In this document: positions 1 to 6,895 of the stretch, one piece after another
Layout: each line of letters begins with the position of its first letter
Position numbering within the stretch: position 1 is the stretch's first letter
Assembly: GCA_946405475.1 (NCBI GenBank)
Contig: CAMJHI010000057.1
Span: 1 to 10,291 of the forward strand
From: an uncultured Clostridia bacterium
GTDB lineage: Bacteria; Bacillota; Clostridia; Oscillospirales; Acutalibacteraceae
Length of the DNA stretch: 10,291 nt
Direction of reading: 5' to 3'
The notes under the pieces: model-generated
What the model was told of the DNA's origin: nothing
What the model saw: the letters and a program-made list of their open reading frames with translations, nothing else
Databases searched by the model: none
Program-made: the position numbers and the translations under genes

Positions 1-894
1 CGTCCGGCAGCCGCTGCGCTGCAGCAGCATTTCGGTCAGCAGGGCGCATTCCTCTTTTGAGCTGGTCTGGTTCACGGCGCCGCTTTCGTCGATCACGCGC
101 GCAAAAAGGCCCTTGGCGCGGGGGATCAGCGGCAGCAGCGAAACGCTCGCGCCGCCGGCGGATTCGCCCCAGATCGTCACGTTTTGCGGGTCGCCGCCGA
201 ACGCGGCGACGTTGTCGCGCAGCCATTCCAGCGCGCAGATCTGATCGAGCAGCCCGAGGTTGCCGCTTTCGCGGTATGCCTCACCGCCCTCGACCGCCGA
301 AAAATCCATAAAGCCCAGCAGCCCCGTGCGGTAAGCGATCGTAACGAACACGACGTCGGGGTATTTTTCGCTCAGCGTCGCCGCGTCGTAAAGCGGGTCG
401 GCCGTGCCGCCCCAGCCGAACGAGCCGCCGTGGATGAACACCATCACGGGCTTTTTCGTGCCGCTGTCGGCGCGGTTGACCCACACGTTCAGGTTCAGGC
501 AGTCCTCCCCCTGCGGGTAAAAGCTCGCGCGTTCGGATTCCCATTCGCTCTGCACGGCGGTGTGGCCGAAATAAAACGCCTCAAACACCTTGTCGCTCGG
601 CTTGGCGGCCTGCGGCGGCTTCCAGCGCAGCGCGCCCACCGGCTGCTCGGCAAAGGGGATGCCTTTGAAGGAAAGCACGCTGCCGGTCTGCCGCCCGACA
701 AAAATGCCGTTGCGGCACCGCACGGCCAGCGCTTCGTCGTAGCGGCCGGCGATCTCTTTGTTTTCTCCGGCGATGGATCGCAGATAGGCCTTGGCGTCGG
801 GTCCGACGTTGACGGCGGCGGCCGGCTGCGCGAAAACGCCGGTCATCACGGCCAGCGCGATGAGCAGCACCGGAATGATTCTGATCGGTTTCAT
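1..894 (-). CDS. Secreted type-B carboxylesterase (para-nitrobenzyl esterase-like), N-terminal 298 residues, partial at window edge
   Basis: An alpha/beta-hydrolase esterase of the carboxylesterase type-B family, which hydrolyses carboxylic esters; the substrate cannot be told from sequence. The start is ATG at 894-892, with GGGAG (903-907, minus strand) eight bases upstream. Residues 1-27 form a signal peptide (basic start, hydrophobic core, then VFAQPAAA), so the enzyme is exported. Family landmarks appear in order: GIPFAEQPVG at 78-87, EDCLNLNVW at 130-138, the oxyanion-hole motif HGGSF at 155-159, GNLGLLDQ at 211-218, and the nucleophile elbow GESAGG with catalytic Ser245 (bases 151-168). 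The acid and His of the triad lie past base 1 and are not visible. Family members usually have about 500 residues, so roughly 200 are missing because the window ends, not because the gene is broken. About 30 residues between the signal peptide and the esterase fold look like a linker. It is divergent from the mannosidase gene. Confidence 0.93.
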   Translation of the reverse strand, partial: MKPIRIIPVLLIALAVMTGVFAQPAAAVNVGPDAKAYLRSIAGENKEIAGRYDEALAVRCRNGIFVGRQTGSVLSFKGIPFAEQPVGALRWKPPQAAKPSDKVFEAFYFGHTAVQSEWESERASFYPQGEDCLNLNVWVNRADSGTKKPVMVFIHGGSFGWGGTADPLYDAATLSEKYPDVVFVTIAYRTGLLGFMDFSAVEGGEAYRESGNLGLLDQICALEWLRDNVAAFGGDPQNVTIWGESAGGASVSLLPLIPRAKGLFARVIDESGAVNQTSSKEECALLTEMLLQRSGCRT

Positions 895-922
895 GTCGTT
901 CACTCCCTTGGTTTGTTCCTTT

Positions 923-951
923 ATGGTAACAAAACGCGGCGGACTTTGCAA
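923..951 (-). promoter_or_regulatory. Predicted sigma-A promoter of the esterase gene
   Basis: Read on the minus strand, a -35 box TTGCAA (946-951) is followed after exactly 17 bases by a -10 box TACCAT (923-928). Each matches consensus at 4 of 6 positions. The predicted start of transcription is near 916, giving a leader of about 20 bases that carries the GGGAG ribosome-binding site. The position and spacing fit well but the boxes are weak, so this is a moderate call. Confidence 0.45.
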
Positions 952-1012
952 CCGACCGGCGAAAAAAAGCGGCGCCGCCCGCGGAAAAACAACATTTTTA
1001 GGGCGCGAAATA

Positions 1013-1041
1013 TTGAAATGAAAAAAAGTTAATGTTATACT
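1013..1041 (+). promoter_or_regulatory. Predicted sigma-A promoter of the alpha-mannosidase gene, with extended -10
   Basis: The -35 box TTGAAA (1013-1018) and -10 box TATACT (1036-1041) are separated by 17 bases, and TGT directly precedes the -10 box, making an extended -10 element. Transcription should begin near 1048, leaving an untranslated leader of about 50-60 bases. The surroundings are A/T-rich within an otherwise GC-rich window, as expected for a promoter. It lies about 60 bases from the divergent esterase promoter, so one regulator bound between them could affect both genes. Confidence 0.7.
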
Positions 1042-1061
1042 GAAAAATACGAAACCATATC

Positions 1062-1088
1062 CGGCGGGCGAACGCGGTTGGCCTGCCG
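1062..1088 (+). other. Hairpin in the mannosidase mRNA leader
   Basis: Bases 1062-1069 (CGGCGGGC) can pair with 1081-1088 (GCCTGCCG): eight pairs including one G-T, with an 11-base loop. It sits between the predicted transcription start and the ribosome-binding site, ending three bases before the AGGAAAGGA stretch. No known riboswitch class is recognisable. In GC-rich DNA such a short stem can occur by chance. Confidence 0.35.
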
Positions 1089-1099
1089 ATCAGGAAAGG

Positions 1100-4000
1100 A
1101 TGTTGACTTTGTCGGAACTCAAAAACTTTGACGCGGTCGCTTCATTGGACGCGATGGACGCCCACGTGGACGATTGGCGCGACGCCACCAAGGGCAAGCA
1201 GAGAGGCATATTCTCGTTTGACGATCTGGTGAAGGTGAAGCTGAAGACCTTCAAGAAAAGAATTTTTACGGATATCGAAACCATTCCCGCCTGGAAAATG
1301 AAGGAATGTATCTACAAGGCGCCCGGCGAATACGAGTATTTCTACGACGAGTGGAAGGATCTGAACGTGGGCGACACCTGGGGCAACAACGGCTGGAGCG
1401 CGTTTTTCAAAAACAGCTTCGACCTGCCGCAGCGGTTCGAGGGCAAAAAGGTCACGCTCAACGTCTATTTCGGCGGCGACAGCCTGCTTTCGCTCAACGG
1501 CGAGCCGTATCAGGGGCTTGACCCGTTCCGCAACAGCGTGCTGCTCACCGACTGCGCCAAGGGCGGCGAGCATTATGACGTGGATATCGAATCCTACTAC
1601 GTGTGGCATTCCAACGAATCCACCGTCAAAACCCTCTCCTGCTCGTTCATCGGTTGCGTCGACCCCGAGATCGAGGACGTTTACTGGGATTTCAAGGCCG
1701 TGTTCAACGCGCTGTTCATGCCCGTGCTCGACAAAGGTCTGGCGGAGGTCATCCGCGCCGCGCTGAAGGAAGCGTTCACCCACGTCAACTTCGACCTGGA
1801 GGGCGAGGACTTCAAGGCCGAGCTGCGCATCGCCAAGCAGATTTTGCAGGACAAGGTCTTCAACAACCCGAATTACGCCTCCGAGGGCACGCTTTCGCTC
1901 ATCGGCAACTCCCACCTGGATATCGTGTTCATGTGGGCTTACAAAGAATACGTGCGCAAGCTCGGCCGCACCCACGCGACCATGCTGCGCCTGATGGAGC
2001 AGTACCCCGATTTCATCTTCTCCCAGAGCACCGTGCCGACTTATATCGAAATGCAGAACTGCTACCCCGCGCTGTTTGAACAGGTCAAAAAGCGCATGGC
2101 GGAGGGCCGGTGGGAATATATCGGCGCGATGTGGGTCGAGCCCGACTGCAACCTCATCAGCGGCGAATCGTTCACGCGCCAGCTGCTGCACGGCGTGCGC
2201 TACGCCGAAAAGACCTTCGGCATCACGCCCAAAACCTGCTGGGTGCCCGACGTGTTCGGCAACGGCTACGCCATGCCGCAGATCCTCAAAAAAGCGGGCG
2301 TGGAATATTTTGTGACCCATAAAATGGGCATCTGGAACGACACCAACCCGTGGCAGTACCACACCTTCTGGTGGGAAGGCCCCGACGGCTCCAAGGTGTT
2401 TTCCATCGTGCCGCCCACCCACTTCATCGGCACGGTCGAGGCCGACTCGCTGAAGATGAACTGGGAACGCTACACCGACAAGGCGACCATCGGCGAATCC
2501 ATGTACTGCTACGGCTGGGGCGACGGCGGCGGCGGCGTGGACACCGAAATGCTCGAATACGTCAAGCGCTACAAAAAGTTCCCCGGTCTGCCGCAGACCA
2601 AGGTGAGCAAGATCGAGGATTCTCTTGCCCGCATGAAGGCCAGGGCCACCGACACCAACATCCCCACGTGGAAGGACGAGCTTTACCTCGAAGAGCACCG
2701 CGGCGTTCACACCACCAAGGCGCTGCTCAAAAAATACAACCGCCGCTGCGAAAACGAGTTGCGGCAGGCCGAGATCTTTGCCTCCATCGCCATGCAGAAG
2801 GGCGACGAATACCCGCTTGAGCGGCTCAACGAAGCGTGGCAGCGGCTGCTGACCACCCAGTTCCACGACGGGCTGCCCGGCTCGCACATCACCGAAGTGT
2901 TCCACGACATGTGCGAAGAATATGAAGCGATCCTTGCCATCATCAAAGAGGTGAAGAACAAGGCGCTCGACACCATTGCCGAAAACATCAACGGCAGCCA
3001 GATCTACGGCATGCCGTTCGCGCTGTTCAACGCGCTGGGCAGCGACACGACCGCCAAGGTGGAGCTGCCGTATCAGGACGCCGAGATCTACACCGCCGAC
3101 GGTGAGCAGGTGCCCGTGCAGGCTTACACCAAGCCCGACGGCAAGCGCGTGCTCTGCTTCGTGGCCAAGGACGTGCCCGCCTGCGGCTATAAGGTCTATT
3201 ACGCCAAGCCCGCCGACGTGCCGGCCGCGCTGGAGATCGAACCGGACGCGATCGAAAACGATTTCTTCTCGCTCAAGTTCGACGAGCGCGCCGAGCTGGT
3301 CAGCATTTTCGATAAGCAAAACGGCCGCGAGGTGCTCTCCGGCAAGGGCAACGTGTTCCGCTTTTATGAGGACCTGCCCGGCAAATACGACGCGTGGGAT
3401 ATCGTGGCCACTTACGTTGACCGCGAATTTGACACGCCCGCCGGTCAGATCGAAAGTGTGATGAAGGGCGACGTGTTCACCTGCGTGACGATCACCAAAA
3501 CCATCAACCGTTCGCTCATCCGCCAGAACATCATCCTTTACAACGAGCTCGACCGCATCGACTTCGACACCTTCATCAGCTGGCACGAACAGGAAAAGCT
3601 GCTCAAGGTCGGCTTCGACGTGGACGTGGAAGCCAAAAAGTTCACGCGCGACATCGCCTACGCCACCATCGAAAGCTCCAACTACCGCTACAATCCCTAC
3701 GACAAGGCAAAGTTCGAGGTTTCGGCGCACAACTTCATCGACATGAGCGAGGACGGCTACGGCGTTTCGATCCTGAACGACTGCAAGTACGGCTACGAGG
3801 TCGACAAAAACCGCATGATCGTCACCCTCCTCAAGGCGCCCATGAACCCCGACCCCGAAAGCGACCGCGGCGACCACACGTTCTGCTATTCGCTCTACCC
3901 CCACGCGGGCAACTGGAAGGACGCCGGCACGCTTCAGCAGGGGCTTGCGTTCAACAACCCCTTCGCCTCGGTCGTCATCAAGACCGAAAGCAAGGGCGAG

Positions 4001-4273
4001 CTCGAACACAGCTTCGTGAGGGTCTCGGCCGACAACGTGCCGCTTGAGGCGCTGAAAAAGTGCGAGGATGAGGATGCTTACATCATCCGCTTCGTCGAAA
4101 AGGCGGGGCGCCGCACGAAGGTGGACGTTGACTTCTTCGCCGAGATCGCAAAGGCGGCCGAGGTCAACCTGCTTGAACGGGAAGACGTGGAGCACATCGG
4201 CTTTGAAGGCAGTCAGCTTTATTTTGAGATCGATCCGTTTGAGATCAAAACCTTCAAGCTGTTCGTCAAATAA
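1100..4273 (+). CDS. Alpha-mannosidase, glycoside hydrolase family 38, cytoplasmic
   Basis: A retaining, metal-dependent alpha-mannosidase that releases mannose from alpha-mannosides such as N-glycan fragments or mannan oligosaccharides. No signal peptide is present, so it should work in the cytoplasm on imported sugars. The 1057-residue length is usual for the Ams1-like class. Order: beta-rich N-terminal region (1-260), catalytic domain (about 263-510), helical middle domain (about 525-605, with LEEHRG and QFHDGLPGSHI), then beta-sandwich C-terminal domains. Visible residues: metal ligands H272 and D274 in HLD, nucleophile D384 in WVPDVFG, metal ligand H589 in FHDGLPG, and the family motifs SGESFTRQ and GWGDGGGG. 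Oddity: the first motif reads HLDIVFMW, with Phe where family members usually have Trp. Start: ATG at 1100 overlaps the SD-like stretch AGGAAAGGA (1092-1100); TTG at 1109 lies eight bases after it and may be the true start, three residues shorter. It appears monocistronic, ending at a strong terminator. Confidence 0.95.
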   Translation: MLTLSELKNFDAVASLDAMDAHVDDWRDATKGKQRGIFSFDDLVKVKLKTFKKRIFTDIETIPAWKMKECIYKAPGEYEYFYDEWKDLNVGDTWGNNGWSAFFKNSFDLPQRFEGKKVTLNVYFGGDSLLSLNGEPYQGLDPFRNSVLLTDCAKGGEHYDVDIESYYVWHSNESTVKTLSCSFIGCVDPEIEDVYWDFKAVFNALFMPVLDKGLAEVIRAALKEAFTHVNFDLEGEDFKAELRIAKQILQDKVFNNPNYASEGTLSLIGNSHLDIVFMWAYKEYVRKLGRTHATMLRLMEQYPDFIFSQSTVPTYIEMQNCYPALFEQVKKRMAEGRWEYIGAMWVEPDCNLISGESFTRQLLHGVRYAEKTFGITPKTCWVPDVFGNGYAMPQILKKAGVEYFVTHKMGIWNDTNPWQYHTFWWEGPDGSKVFSIVPPTHFIGTVEADSLKMNWERYTDKATIGESMYCYGWGDGGGGVDTEMLEYVKRYKKFPGLPQTKVSKIEDSLARMKARATDTNIPTWKDELYLEEHRGVHTTKALLKKYNRRCENELRQAEIFASIAMQKGDEYPLERLNEAWQRLLTTQFHDGLPGSHITEVFHDMCEEYEAILAIIKEVKNKALDTIAENINGSQIYGMPFALFNALGSDTTAKVELPYQDAEIYTADGEQVPVQAYTKPDGKRVLCFVAKDVPACGYKVYYAKPADVPAALEIEPDAIENDFFSLKFDERAELVSIFDKQNGREVLSGKGNVFRFYEDLPGKYDAWDIVATYVDREFDTPAGQIESVMKGDVFTCVTITKTINRSLIRQNIILYNELDRIDFDTFISWHEQEKLLKVGFDVDVEAKKFTRDIAYATIESSNYRYNPYDKAKFEVSAHNFIDMSEDGYGVSILNDCKYGYEVDKNRMIVTLLKAPMNPDPESDRGDHTFCYSLYPHAGNWKDAGTLQQGLAFNNPFASVVIKTESKGELEHSFVRVSADNVPLEALKKCEDEDAYIIRFVEKAGRRTKVDVDFFAEIAKAAEVNLLEREDVEHIGFEGSQLYFEIDPFEIKTFKLFVK

Positions 4274-4287
4274 TCAGATCCCATCGA

Positions 4288-4321
4288 ATCGGGCGCCTGC
4301 ACAGGCGTCCGATCTTTTTTT
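4288..4321 (+). terminator. Rho-independent terminator of the alpha-mannosidase gene
   Basis: A GC-rich stem of 10-12 pairs (left arm starting ATCGGGCGCC, right arm ending GGCGTCCGAT, one G-T pair) with a tiny loop around TGCACA is followed by a run of seven T (4315-4321). It begins 15 bases after the mannosidase stop. It separates the mannosidase from the ABC operon, which therefore needs its own promoter. Confidence 0.88.
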
Positions 4322-4322
4322 G

Positions 4323-4360
4323 TGTAACCGTTTGTAACCATTTGTGACCAAGCTGTAAAC
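4323..4360 (+). repeat. Helically phased direct repeats upstream of the ABC operon, candidate activator binding site
   Basis: TGTAACC occurs at 4323-4329 and 4333-4339, TGTGACC at 4343-4349 and TGTAAAC at 4354-4360. The first three are spaced by exactly 10 bases and the fourth by 11, so all face about the same side of the helix. The array ends about 40-45 bases before the predicted transcription start and abuts a poor -35 region. Direct repeats at 10-11 bp upstream of a weak -35 are typical of OmpR/PhoB-family response-regulator sites; that link is inference. The first repeat and its spacer (4323-4336) also partly resemble a CcpA cre site, a competing reading. No regulator gene is in the window. 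Confidence 0.6.
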
Positions 4361-4368
4361 CGACGTTA

Positions 4369-4397
4369 ATGTTTTCTTTATTTTTTCCGATTAGAAT
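4369..4397 (+). promoter_or_regulatory. Predicted promoter of the ABC operon with weak -35
   Basis: The -10 box TAGAAT (4392-4397) matches consensus at 5 of 6 positions. At 17 bases upstream the -35 position (4369-4374) reads ATGTTT, a poor match, and shifts of one base do not help. Transcription should start near 4404, about 27 bases before the ATPase start codon. A good -10 with a poor -35 next to a repeat array suggests that an activator recruits RNA polymerase here. Confidence 0.55.
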
Positions 4398-4430
4398 AGT
4401 GGGCGTTTCATTCGGAGAAGAGGTGAGGAT

Positions 4431-5138
4431 ATGCAGCAAGCGCCGTTTGTTGCCGTAAAAGGGCTGCGCAAGGCCTACGTGATGGGCACGGAGGTCGTCG
4501 TCGCGCTGCGAAAAATCGACCTGACCATCGAGCGGGGTGAGATCTGCTGCATCTTCGGCGCGTCCGGCTCGGGCAAAAGCACCCTGCTCAACCTGATGGC
4601 GGGCATGGAACCGCCCACCGAGGGCGAGGTGGTGATCGACGGGCAGACGATCACGCAGATGAACGAAAACGAGCTGGCCGCCTTCCGTCGGCAGAACGTC
4701 GGCTTCATTTTTCAGGCCTATAACCTGCTGCCCACGCTCACGGCGGCGGAAAACGTCGCTTTGCCGCTCGCCTTCTGCGGCGTGGAGCAAAAGCGGCGCG
4801 AGGCCGCGGCGAAAAGCGTGCTGCAGGCGGTCGGGCTGGGCGACAGGCTGAACCACTACCCCACGCAGATGTCCGGCGGACAGCAGCAGCGCACCGGCAT
4901 CGCCCGCGCGTTCGTGACGAAGCCGAAGCTGATCTTTGCCGACGAACCGACGGGCAACCTCGATTCCAAAACGACGAAGGATATCATGGACATGATGGTC
5001 GGCTTTGCCCGCCGCTATCACGAAACCATGATCATCGTGACGCATAACCCCGACCTTGCCGCCTATGCCGACCGCATCATTACGCTCAAAGACGGCGAGA
5101 TCATCAACGATCAGACGAAAGAGAGTGTTATTGTATGA
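4431..5138 (+). CDS. ABC transporter ATP-binding protein, MacB/LolD type
   Basis: The 235-residue nucleotide-binding subunit of a type VII (MacB-like) ABC transporter; it hydrolyses ATP on the inner face of the membrane and pairs with the permease at 6892-8253. All ABC motifs are intact: Walker A GASGSGKST (43-51), Q-loop glutamine 95 in FQAYNLLP, signature MSGGQQQR (147-154), Walker B LIFADEP with catalytic Glu172, D-loop NLDS, and switch His205 in VTHN. FQAYNLLP, DEPTGNLDS and the length are typical of the LolD/MacB/FtsE branch. The start ATG follows AGGTGAGG (4421-4428). The stop overlaps the next start by four bases (ATGA, 5135-5138), which implies translational coupling. It is the first gene of the operon. 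The exported or sensed substrate is unknown. Confidence 0.95.
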   Translation: MQQAPFVAVKGLRKAYVMGTEVVVALRKIDLTIERGEICCIFGASGSGKSTLLNLMAGMEPPTEGEVVIDGQTITQMNENELAAFRRQNVGFIFQAYNLLPTLTAAENVALPLAFCGVEQKRREAAAKSVLQAVGLGDRLNHYPTQMSGGQQQRTGIARAFVTKPKLIFADEPTGNLDSKTTKDIMDMMVGFARRYHETMIIVTHNPDLAAYADRIITLKDGEIINDQTKESVIV

Positions 5139-6895
5139 AAGCAAAAAGATCGTTTGCGCTGTTTTTGGCGCTGCTGCTGACGGTGTGTCTGGCCTGCCCG
5201 GCCTTGGCCGAGGGCGAAGAGGGTGCCGCGGCGGAAAGCCAGAGCATCGTGGTGGATTACACCGTGACCGTGCCGGACGGTCGGCTCACCAAGGGCGCGA
5301 CCGCCGTGATCGCGGTGAAGGTGCGCAATCCCTTGCTCCTCACGGCCGACGGCAAAAACATTGACGTGACCCGCACGGCCGATTCCTTCAAGGGCGGCTC
5401 CGTGAGCGTTGCGGTCACTTCGGCGGACGACAAGCCGCTGGAATACACCGTGACCTTCACCGACGTGCAGTACACCGGCAAGGGCAACAGCCTGAACAGC
5501 TTTGTGCTTTACCGCGACTGTGATCTGCCCGTGGAGCCGCTGAACGTCACCGTGGAGGAATGCGTGGAAGTGACCGAACCGCAGACCGACCCGAAGCCGC
5601 TGCCCGTGCCGGACATTCAGATCAACCGGGACGAGCTCGCGCCCGTCGGGGCGGGCGAGCGCTTTCAGGTCACCGTGCGCTTCTCGAACGCTTCGGCGGC
5701 TGCCGCCAACGCCGCCGTAGCCGTGTTTGAACCGGGCGAAGGGCTGACACTGGAGGAAAGCAAAACCTCCAAGCCGGTCGGCACGCTCGGCGCCGACGCT
5801 TCCGCCGCCGTGACCGTCGCGCTCCGGGCGGCCGATGCGATCGCCGCATCGCCCCTCACGCTGGGCGTGACGCTCCAATACACCTACGCGGCCGCCGACG
5901 GCACGGCGCAGGGCACGGCCGAAGAAAAGCTGCTGATCCCCGCCGCCGTGAGCAAGCCAAACGCGGCCAAAGCCAACAGCGCCACCCCGAACATCATCGT
6001 CACGCATTACAGCGCCGGCAAAGCCTCGGTGGCCGCCGGTGAAACCTTTGACCTGACGATCTCGTTTCGCAACACCAGCAAGACCACGGCGGTGGACAAC
6101 ATCGTGATGACCGTGGACGCGGGCGAAAGCCTTGCCATCACGTCCGCCTCCAACACCTATTATTTCCCCTCGCTCAAGCCCGGCGAAACCAAAACGCAGA
6201 AAATCGAAATGCAGGTGCCCGCCAACGCCGCCGTTACGAGCGCGAAGGCGGAGATCGCGTTCCGCTACGAATACGTGACCGGCGGGGAGCGCACGGCCGC
6301 CAACACCGGCGAAAGCCTGTCCGTGCCGGTTTATCTGCCCGACCGCTTTTCCATCACGCCGCCGGAACCCATCACAGCCGTGCAGGGCAGTGAGGTGAAC
6401 CTGTCGGTGCCCTACGTCAACCGCGGCAAGGGCGAGATCAGCAACGTGGAAGCGAAGCTGGCGTTCGCCGCCGGGTCGGACGCGACCTGCGAACAGCCCG
6501 ACCAGCTGCTGGGCAACATCGAAGCAGGCAAGAGCGGCACCATCGACTTTTTCTTCACCCCGAACACCGTGGGGGAACTGAAATTCACCGTGACCGTGTC
6601 GTATGAGGATGAAATGACCGAGGCCAAAACCGTGACCCTGCCGCTGACCGTTACGGTGGAGGAGGCCGCAGAGCAGGAGGAATTCATGCCCGACGACGAG
6701 GGCATGGAGGACGCGGGCGATCATACGACGGCCAAGCGGATCCTGATCGCCGCCGCCATCGCCGTGCCGCTGCTCGCGGCCGTCGTTGTGGTGATCGTGA
6801 TCCGGCTGAAAAAGAAAAAACGGGCGGTCGACGCCCTGCCGGCCGATTTTGACTGGGGCGACGGCGCGGCAAAAGAACAGGAGCCGAACAAATGA
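5135..6895 (+). CDS. Secreted, membrane-anchored beta-sandwich repeat protein (CARDB/COG1361-like) of the ABC operon
   Basis: A 586-residue surface protein lying between the ATPase and permease genes. Residues 1-25 are a signal peptide (MKAKRS start, hydrophobic core, ALA then EGEEG). The ectodomain starts with a beta-rich region (about 35-150), followed by three related beta-sandwich units at about 159-268, 285-398 and 402-508. Each opens with a pattern like VGAGERFQVTVRFSN, VAAGETFDLTISFRN or VQGSEVNLSVPYVNR, as in CARDB/APHP or COG1361-type domains. An acidic linker (509-530) leads to a single transmembrane helix (536-557), a KKKKR stop-transfer and a short acidic cytoplasmic tail of about 24 residues. 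It shows no coiled-coil or lipoyl-type hairpin as in MacA. Its role is inferred: an adaptor or substrate-contact subunit in the place of MacA. Overlaps of four bases with both neighbours support a shared complex. Confidence 0.85.
   Translation: MKAKRSFALFLALLLTVCLACPALAEGEEGAAAESQSIVVDYTVTVPDGRLTKGATAVIAVKVRNPLLLTADGKNIDVTRTADSFKGGSVSVAVTSADDKPLEYTVTFTDVQYTGKGNSLNSFVLYRDCDLPVEPLNVTVEECVEVTEPQTDPKPLPVPDIQINRDELAPVGAGERFQVTVRFSNASAAAANAAVAVFEPGEGLTLEESKTSKPVGTLGADASAAVTVALRAADAIAASPLTLGVTLQYTYAAADGTAQGTAEEKLLIPAAVSKPNAAKANSATPNIIVTHYSAGKASVAAGETFDLTISFRNTSKTTAVDNIVMTVDAGESLAITSASNTYYFPSLKPGETKTQKIEMQVPANAAVTSAKAEIAFRYEYVTGGERTAANTGESLSVPVYLPDRFSITPPEPITAVQGSEVNLSVPYVNRGKGEISNVEAKLAFAAGSDATCEQPDQLLGNIEAGKSGTIDFFFTPNTVGELKFTVTVSYEDEMTEAKTVTLPLTVTVEEAAEQEEFMPDDEGMEDAGDHTTAKRILIAAAIAVPLLAAVVVVIVIRLKKKKRAVDALPADFDWGDGAAKEQEPNK

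Noticed and set aside
184..1032. Open frame of 282 codons on the plus strand, opposite the esterase
   Set aside because: The minus strand encodes an esterase with GESAGG and HGGSF motifs; the plus frame runs on through the promoter region and has no recognisable feature.
1142..4195. Open frame of 1017 codons on the minus strand, opposite the mannosidase
   Set aside because: The mannosidase has every GH38 active-site motif; the antisense product is a low-complexity Val/His/Gly/Leu/Arg-rich sequence without domains. Long antisense frames are expected opposite GC-rich genes with biased third positions.
4323..4360. The short direct repeats as a CRISPR array or mobile-element end
   Set aside because: Units are 7 bases with 3-4-base gaps, far too short for CRISPR, and there is no inverted repeat, transposase or target duplication.
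4266..5144. Open frame of 292 codons on the minus strand, opposite the ABC ATPase
   Set aside because: It runs through the terminator, the repeat array and the promoter and lies opposite an ATPase with all motifs intact.
5111..6724. Open frame of 537 codons on the minus strand, opposite the surface repeat protein
   Set aside because: His/Gly/Arg-rich composition with no domain, while the plus-strand protein has a signal peptide, repeats and a membrane anchor.
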